A DNA stretch of 64,000 nt, taken from NCBI GenBank assembly GCA_033060915.1, contig CM065387.1, forward strand, positions 25,894,501 through 25,958,500, written 5' to 3'. A program made the translations under genes and the position numbers. Shown in pieces: positions 57,701 to 64,000 of this stretch. The notes below the pieces were generated by a model. It made no database searches and was not told the origin of the DNA. It worked only from the letters and a program-made list of their open reading frames with translations. This stretch comes from Euryodendron excelsum (lineage: Eukaryota > Streptophyta > Magnoliopsida > Ericales > Pentaphylacaceae). The stretch's first letter is position 1. Each line of letters starts with the position of its first letter.

Positions 57701-59053
57701 TGTCACGCCTCAATTTTTAACCAAGCCGTCTTGGCTCGGGAAAAGCACAGTACTCTCTTTGTTAGAACTTATCCTCCTAAAAGGACAAGTACGACGGGGG
57801 TTGGAACTTGAAATTGATTTTGAATAAGGGCTCTTTGGAAAGATTTGGAGTCACCACCTAACATAGTTAAAGATGTGTTAGGTCACTAAAAACTAAGTGT
57901 AATCCGAATATTAAACTTAGGTTTTTTTAAAAGGTTTTGAAAATGCCTTTCTTAAGAAAGTTTTTGGAAAAGAGGTTTTTAGCAACCTTTTGAAATATTT
58001 TAAATCTCTTTTAAAAATGTGATTCCGATCTTGGTCTTTGAAATAGAAATTTGTGGTCCAGGGGTTAGTTACGTGTAGGGAATGCATGGTTTCTGAAAGA
58101 TCTTTGAAAATAGAAAGGTTTTGAAGTGTGACTGAAAATAGAAATTCTGATCGAGAGAGCGTTTTGAAAATGGACATTTGATTTAGAAAAAGTATTATGA
58201 CATCACCATTTTATGTTGCCTATGTATCTCATTTGGCGAGAATCAGGTCATTCGTAGTTCAGGCAAGGGCCCAATCCAAAATAAACTCATGGGAGTCTTG
58301 GAAAGTGGACTCCAGAGTTTTGACTTGAAAATAGAACTTAAGCGTTTGAAAATGTCTTTGAACATAGAACTTGGGAGATCTTTGGAATGTATTGAAACAA
58401 TTCGAGAGAGTTTGGAAAATGTTTTTGAAATAGAACTTGAAAATTTTTTCAAGTGTTTTAGAAGCAACTCAAGAGAGTTTTTGAAGTATTTTGAAATCAT
58501 TCAAGGGAGTGTTGGAATGTTTTCGAAAATAACTCAAGAGAGTTTGGAAATATTTTTGCAAGCTTGATTAGAGATGATTGAAGTATTTTTGAAATCACTC
58601 AAGGGAGTGTTGGAATGTTCTTGTTTTGAAGATCTTAGAAATAGAGTTTCGATTGGAAAAAGTTCTTGTGAACTTGTCTTTGAAAGGCTTTTGAAAACCA
58701 TTTTTTTGTACCTTATGAAAGGTATCTTGAATATCTCATCACCTTGGTGAGATTAACTAATGAATAGCTAAACTCCTCTAAGGCTACAAACTTTTGTAAA
58801 CATTTTTAGAAAAGGGGCTAGAGACTTCCCTTAGGTTTTTAGAGCTTTAGGGTTATAGAACCCTACTTGATATCTCACCTCCCTTGAACAACCTCAACCA
58901 TGTAAGACCTAAGATAATTTCAAGGTTACAACTCTTGAAAAGAGCTTTGAAAAACACTTGGGGTTTTAGATCCCTAATATGAGCACCCTTGAAAGTTGTA
59001 TTTGAAATATCATTTTCCTTTGGAGACCCCAACCATGAGAGGGTTAAGACCAC
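57701..59053 (-). mobile_element. Type-1 Ogre-like LTR fragment I, minus strand
   Basis: Its left end TGTCACGCCTC is the reverse complement of an Ogre LTR 3' end. About 1.35 kb follow, matching the CTTCAAA-rich end of the type-1 LTR (compare 5050-7902). It is cut by element F at 59054. Its 5-bp target copy on the left would be GGGTT (57696-57700). The mate is outside the window. Confidence 0.82.
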
Positions 59054-62000
59054 TGCAAGCACCCCATTTTTGCCCGCTCGAAAATCTTCAATCCGACCGA
59101 GCTCACTTTCAAACATCAAATGCACATTTAGACTCCAACCCGCCCTCCAAATTCCCATCCAGTCCACGGGTCGGTTCCTGGGCTTGTCGGGCCCGCTAGA
59201 AGCTAAATAACCAAAATGCCCCTAAGGCGTCATCCTACTCTATTTCAATCTGACACGTTTCTTGAGAAAGTACCTAAGTCTTCAGAGTAATAAGTCCACC
59301 ATTCCAAGATTGTCCCAAAGATAATCCGGCATGTTCAAGTGTCTTCCAATTGGTTCTGGAACAATTTTGAGACTATTCAGTCATAATGACCATTTCACCC
59401 CTAGCCTCCAATCGCTTTTGGGAACCATACTGGCTCTGGGTATCAAACCAGTTTACCTCCCGATGATGATTATAATAGTATTCTTAACCTTTCGACACTT
59501 TTTCAGATCATTCCAACTCTATTCCAGCAAGCCCAGTATAAAATAACCATTTTGCCCTTAGTGGGTCGGTCGTCTTTTCCAACCACACCAGCTCTGGGCA
59601 TCAAATCGAAAATTTCCTGGAACAATCTCAATAGTGTTTCCAAGCCTCTAGCCTTATTGAGGGTCACTCCCGGTCCATCTCAGTGTTTTCCCCGTTCAAA
59701 TAATTGTTTTGCCCCTAGAGGGCCGATCAACCTTCTTAACTATTCTAGCATTGTTTCTCAAGTTAACAACCTCTAGGACACTCTCTTGAGGGTTTCCGTC
59801 CATTCTCGACCGTGTCTGGTTACTCAGAACCTTCCAGATCATTTTTGAACTTTCTAAAATCACTCCTAGTGGAGCCAAGCCAAAAATTGCGTGGTTGTCA
59901 CTATGATAGGGGACCAAATCTTCTGCCTCACATTCCAAGAGTCAAAGATCTATGTCTTGCCGAATTAAAAAATTTCCTAAAAGACTGAGTGGTGCTAAGC
60001 CAAATTTTGGCCTACAACAGGCGCCAGTGCCAACTTTGGCTGCCTATAAATATAAGGTGCTCCCTACGTAAAGAGGGATCTACAAACTCAATCCAAAAAC
60101 TCTGTTTCTCAAAATTTAAAACTCGAAGTCTCTCCAAACCCTAGCCCTCTCTAGTCTCTTTAAACCCTAGCTTCCATACACTCAAACCCTAATATCTATA
60201 TACTCTATAAACTCAAACACAAGACTCCAAAGCCTCCATTGAAGACTCAAGGTGCTGCAATTCCAAAGTTCTCAAGTTCTAGTAAAGCAAAGCAAATAAA
60301 GCGAGCAAACCAAGAAGAAGACAAGGTAGGCTTTCGATTTACTTTTATGCAATCCCCCCCCCCCCCTCTTCTTCCTCCTAACCCACTTAGGTTTTCTTCT
60401 ATTTTAATCTCCCATCTTCTACCTCCCTTTTTTGCATGCTTGAAACAAGGGACTCCCCGATTCATGCCTAGGAAGAATTTTTGAAGGTCACCGTGTTGGG
60501 GGCTTTCTTCAAATTCAACTATTGATGGTATAAGTTCAACGCCCTTGATTATGTGGTAAAGCCTAGCCTTGTATGTTCACAACCCTATTGCATTATGTAT
60601 ATCATATTCATACATTCATTCAAAATTGTTTTCAAACTCGTTTTCAAAATTGCATCAAAGTTGTTTTCCAAACTTGCATCAAAGCACTCTTTCAAAACTT
60701 GCATTCAAAATCCTTTTTTCAAACTTATTTTCAAAATCATAATCCTGTAGTGATTCTAGCCATTCCATAGTTATGGTTGTTTTAGAAAAGTGTTATATTC
60801 ATTATGACCATCATGGTCCAAATTTTTGGGTGTAAACCCTAAATTATTTTTCATCAAAACCAAAATCTTAAGATGATTCTAGCCATTCCATGGTTATTGT
60901 TGTTTTAGGTAAGTGTGATATTCAAAGTGATCATTATGGTCCATATTTCAAATCCATGTTATTTTCAAAACCATCAACTTAGAATGATTCTAATCTTTTC
61001 ATGGTTAGAATCATTTTAGGAAATTGAGATATTCAAAAGATTTCAAAAGTCCATATTCAAGCCCTTTTCCAAATTGCTTTTAAAACCTCTTTTCAAAAAC
61101 TCTCTTCAAAAATCAACTTTCTAAAACTCTTTTCAAACTTCCTTCCAAGAACTCTCTTCAGAAATATACTTTCTAAAAACTCCCTTCAAAAAGCTCTTTT
61201 CTGAAAACTCTTTTCAAATATCTCCTTTCCAAAAACTCTTTTTCTTGGAGTTCAAGTCAAGCCCTAAATTCCATGGTTAGGAAACCCTAGTTCTTTTTCC
61301 TAAAATATGACTTCCTCTTTTGCCTCAAATCATAGGTTTCTAAAAATTATCTTCTACATCAAATTCTAAATTTCCAAAATCTCTACACCAAATCATAGCT
61401 TTCCAAATCCTAGAATTTTAAAATTCAACCTTTCCAACTCCATGTCAAAATCTAATCTTCCAATTTAAGAAACTAGATCAAATCTTCTATTTTAGGAAAT
61501 AGGAATCAAATCTTTCTTAATTTCAAACCTTTTATAATTCCAATCTTCCCTAATTTCAAACCTTTCTAAATCTGAACTTTCTAAATTTCAACTTTTCAAA
61601 TCTTTCCAAACTCTAAAACTATCCTCATTTTAAATATTGCTAACTCAAAACTTTCTAACTCCAAAACTTTTCAAATCCAAAACTTTCCAAATTCAAAACT
61701 TTCTTAACATGAAACTTTCTTAATTTGGCACTTTCCTAATTTGAAATTTTTTTTTATTTTGAAACTTTCCTAAATTCAAAACTTTTCAAAATTCAATCTT
61801 TCCTAAATCGTAACTTTCTAAACTATTTTCCAAGTCAAGTGTTTCTAAATCAAATCAAATCATTTTCAAACCTTTCTTAAACCTCATCTTTCCTAATTCA
61901 AAGTTTTCTAAAATCAAATCAAACTTTTCAAATCTAGATCAAACCTTCTTACTTCAAGTCCATGTTCCAACCTTAGGTTACCTAAACCCCAGGATGTCTA

Positions 62001-63147
62001 AACCCTAGTTCTACCCTAATCCTAAGTTAAAAAGCTTCAACTCTTTTCTAAAACTCCTTTCTAAACCAAGATAGTTTTCCAACTTCAATCTAAGTCAAGA
62101 TGTTTTCAAACCTCAATTCCTACTTTCCAAAATCGAGTCCAAGTTCTCTTTCAAAGTTTAAACCCTTTTCCAAGTTCAATTCTTAGTCTAGGTTCAATTT
62201 CAAATCAAATCTCAATTTCAAATCTTATACTCCAAATTCAAATCAAACCCTTTTTTAAATCAAACTCTTTTCAACTTAAATCTTTTCAATCAAACTTTTC
62301 AAAACCTCAAAGTGTTTATTTTCAATCGGACTCTTGTCTGAATTACAACAACCTGTTTCCCAACAAAGGGATACATAGACAACCCTCATGGGTGCTGTCC
62401 CAACATTTTTCAAAATTTTAATTCCACAACCTTTTTCAAGTTTCTAATTCCATAATCTTCTTCAAGTTTTCAATTCCATAATCTATTTCAAGTTTCCAAT
62501 TTCTAAAACCCTTTTTTTTTTAAACTTCAAATCTTCTTTTCAAATCTATTTTCAAAATCAAATCTTTATTTTCAAATCTATTTTCAAAATCAAATCTTTT
62601 TCTTGTGCTCGCATATCATGCGTCATGTCAAACTTCTTTCTAAAATTCTTTTCAAAGTGGATAGTATTGGACAATAGATAATCAAATATTCTAAATGAGT
62701 GAACCTAGAGTGAATATACATGTAGGTACTGCAAGGGCAGGGTAGGGTGATGATCTTAGGATATCTTCCCTACATGTAACCAACCTCCAAACCTAAAGTC
62801 ACTGTTTTTCAAAGACCAAAATTGAGTTATTTTCAAAAAGGACTCAAATCTTTCCAAAGGTTGCCAAACAACCTATTTTCTTAAAAACCCTCTCTTGATG
62901 AAGTTTTCAATACCCTTTTCAAAAATCCTAAGTTTAATCTTCGGATTGCTTAGTTTTAGGTAACCTAACTCACCTTAATCAAGTTAGGTGGCACCTTAAT
63001 CTTTTTCTAAAAGCCCTTCTTCAAATCAATTTCAAGTTCAAACCTAGTCAGACTCGTCCTTCTAGGAGGATAAGTTATAACCAAAGATTATCGTGTTTTT
63101 TCCACTTGTGCGTATTTTCCTTAAGTGTAAAAAATTGGGGCGCGATA
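59054..63147 (+). mobile_element. Type-2 Ogre-like 5' LTR of element F
   Basis: Opens TGCAAGCACCCCATTTTTGC (a C replaces the usual T in the third position) and ends GGCGCGATA, with GATA for GACA. It is about 4.1 kb, shorter than B's because part of U3 with the dyads is missing after the first 200 bp. Promoter TATAAATA is at 60045-60052 and the donor-like AAG|GTAGGC at 60325/60326. The primer site follows, so this is a 5' LTR and the element continues past the window. Confidence 0.88.
60045..60052 (+). promoter_or_regulatory. TATA box of element F
   Basis: TATAAATA in GGCTGCCTATAAATATAAGG, homologous to the boxes at 19413, 24505 and 29267. Confidence 0.65.
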
Positions 63148-63149
63148 GT

Positions 63150-63168
63150 TGGCGACTCCACTGGGGAC
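63150..63168 (+). other. Primer binding site, tRNA-Arg (element F)
   Basis: TGGCGACTCCACTGGGGAC two bases after the LTR, one mismatch from the B site. It is complementary to the plant tRNA-Arg 3' end over nearly all of its length. Confidence 0.9.
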
Positions 63169-64000
63169 GCTTAGAGGCTTAGGCCATTGTTATGTCTCTT
63201 CACCCTCACTCATTTAGAGTCTTTGATTAATTGGTCCAATTCTATCCACCTTAAATTTTTCAAAATCAAACCTTTCAAAGCTATTTTCGAAAGCATGCAT
63301 TCAATTACATTCAATCATTCTATCTTATATCAATTTTTCATTTAAGTACTAACTTTTTGCATCTTTGTTTTTGTGGGTGGACCTTAGTTCACACTTTTAT
63401 TTTATGTCATATTAACTGTCATATATGTTATAAATGTATGAATGGAATGGATAGGATGGATGGGAGTTGTTGGGCCCTTTCCTCCACTTTTCAAAATTTC
63501 ACACACGCACTGCACGTGCACAAGCATTTGCATACCAACATTTTTTACCTGAATATGTCATTTCTAGTTAGAAGGGAGAACGGTATATTGGTTGTGGGCA
63601 AGATGTTGTGTCAATTTCTTAGCCTACGGCCTCTTGATGGTTCCTAAACTCAGATCACCAACCAATAATGGCACCACCTTGGGAAGTGAGCCTAGGTTTG
63701 AAGATTTGAAAATCGAGCCTTTTTAGGAAGTATTAGTAAACCCTCAACCTCATGCTCATGTAAAGGCCATGCAAAGTCGAACCTCTGTCGAATTTAAAAC
63801 GTGCACGTCAATTTCAAAACTATGGAGGAAAGGACGACTGCTTTACTTTCCTTTATCTTTGTCTAAATTCTTACTATTATAATGCTTGTATAACTGCTCA
63901 TGCATCCATGTTTACTTTACATTTACATTCTCTCTCTCTCTACTCTTAGCATACATGCTTATGCAGTCAATACTCCATGTCAAGACAAGAGTTGCAAAGT
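63169..64000 (+). mobile_element. Element F 5' leader
   Basis: Homologous to the leader of element B from 40361 on, with the shared phrase GGGAGTTGTTGGGCCC near 63462 and a short CTCTCT run near 63933. The TACTAAC branch point is kept at 63347-63353 but the acceptor AG (63375) is mutated to GG. A 96-codon open run at 63357-63647 has no domain. The region is open to the right edge. Confidence 0.82.

Overview
The window is non-genic nuclear DNA from a seed plant, most likely an angiosperm with a large, repeat-rich genome. This is inferred from several long-LTR Ty3/gypsy elements primed by tRNA-Arg (Ogre/Tat-like), a Sirevirus-like Ty1/copia element with an extra 3' ORF, plant L1-type LINEs with a terminal RNase H domain, and the AT-rich, stop-riddled character of everything between. 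I found no host gene, no tRNA or rRNA, and no intact protein-coding gene. Every recognisable coding region is a decayed transposon gene.

Layout. 1-7902 is the 3' end of an Ogre/Tat-like element, called A: a 98-bp tandem array in the internal region, a polypurine tract, and a 6.1-kb 3' LTR. 7903-8424 is the zinc-finger (zf-RVT) part of a LINE. A complete but decayed minus-strand copia element fills 8425-22657 with TSD GAACA. Its 5' LTR is interrupted by a 4-kb Ogre LTR fragment (18480-22481). 22667-49195 is a type-1 Ogre solo LTR, called D (TSD AAAGT), split near its end by element B (27630-49158, TSD TTGTG). B has both LTRs and a tRNA-Arg primer binding site but no gag-pol. Its 5' LTR is interrupted by a deleted minus-strand Ogre, called C (31518-39681), and C's LTR is split by a 2.3-kb solo LTR of another family, called E (35162-37458). 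After D the LINE resumes with its RNase H domain and A-rich tail (49201-49770).

49771-53190 is AT-rich intergenic DNA with an inverted-repeat (MITE-like) cluster and a probable LTR, called H, carrying four 192-bp U3 repeats. 53200-57700 is the 5' part of a second LINE (ORF1, endonuclease, reverse transcriptase). It is cut by a minus-strand Ogre LTR fragment, called I (57701-59053), which is itself cut by plus-strand element F (LTR 59054-63147, PBS, leader to the window end).

The Ogre-like LTRs fall into two kinds. Type 1 (A, D, I) carries an array of GATC-centred dyads in U3 and a CCTAGG-rich minisatellite. Type 2 (B, C, F and the 18480 fragment) carries GAGTG...CACTC dyads. Most retain a TATAAATA promoter box followed by a conserved AAG|GTAGGC splice-donor-like site, and in the leader behind the PBS of B there is a branch-point/acceptor pair. 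That suggests a leader intron.

The deepest nest is five levels: LINE > D > B > C > E. Three sets of target-site duplications resolve its order. The most notable signals are the candidate leader intron, the near-symmetric 3.9-kb Ogre LTR palindrome at 27630-37742, the different tandem arrays in each element's 3' region (one with a five-monomer higher-order repeat), and the multiple polypurine tracts and U3 palindromes of the copia element. Identity estimates are by eye; no alignment or database search was possible.
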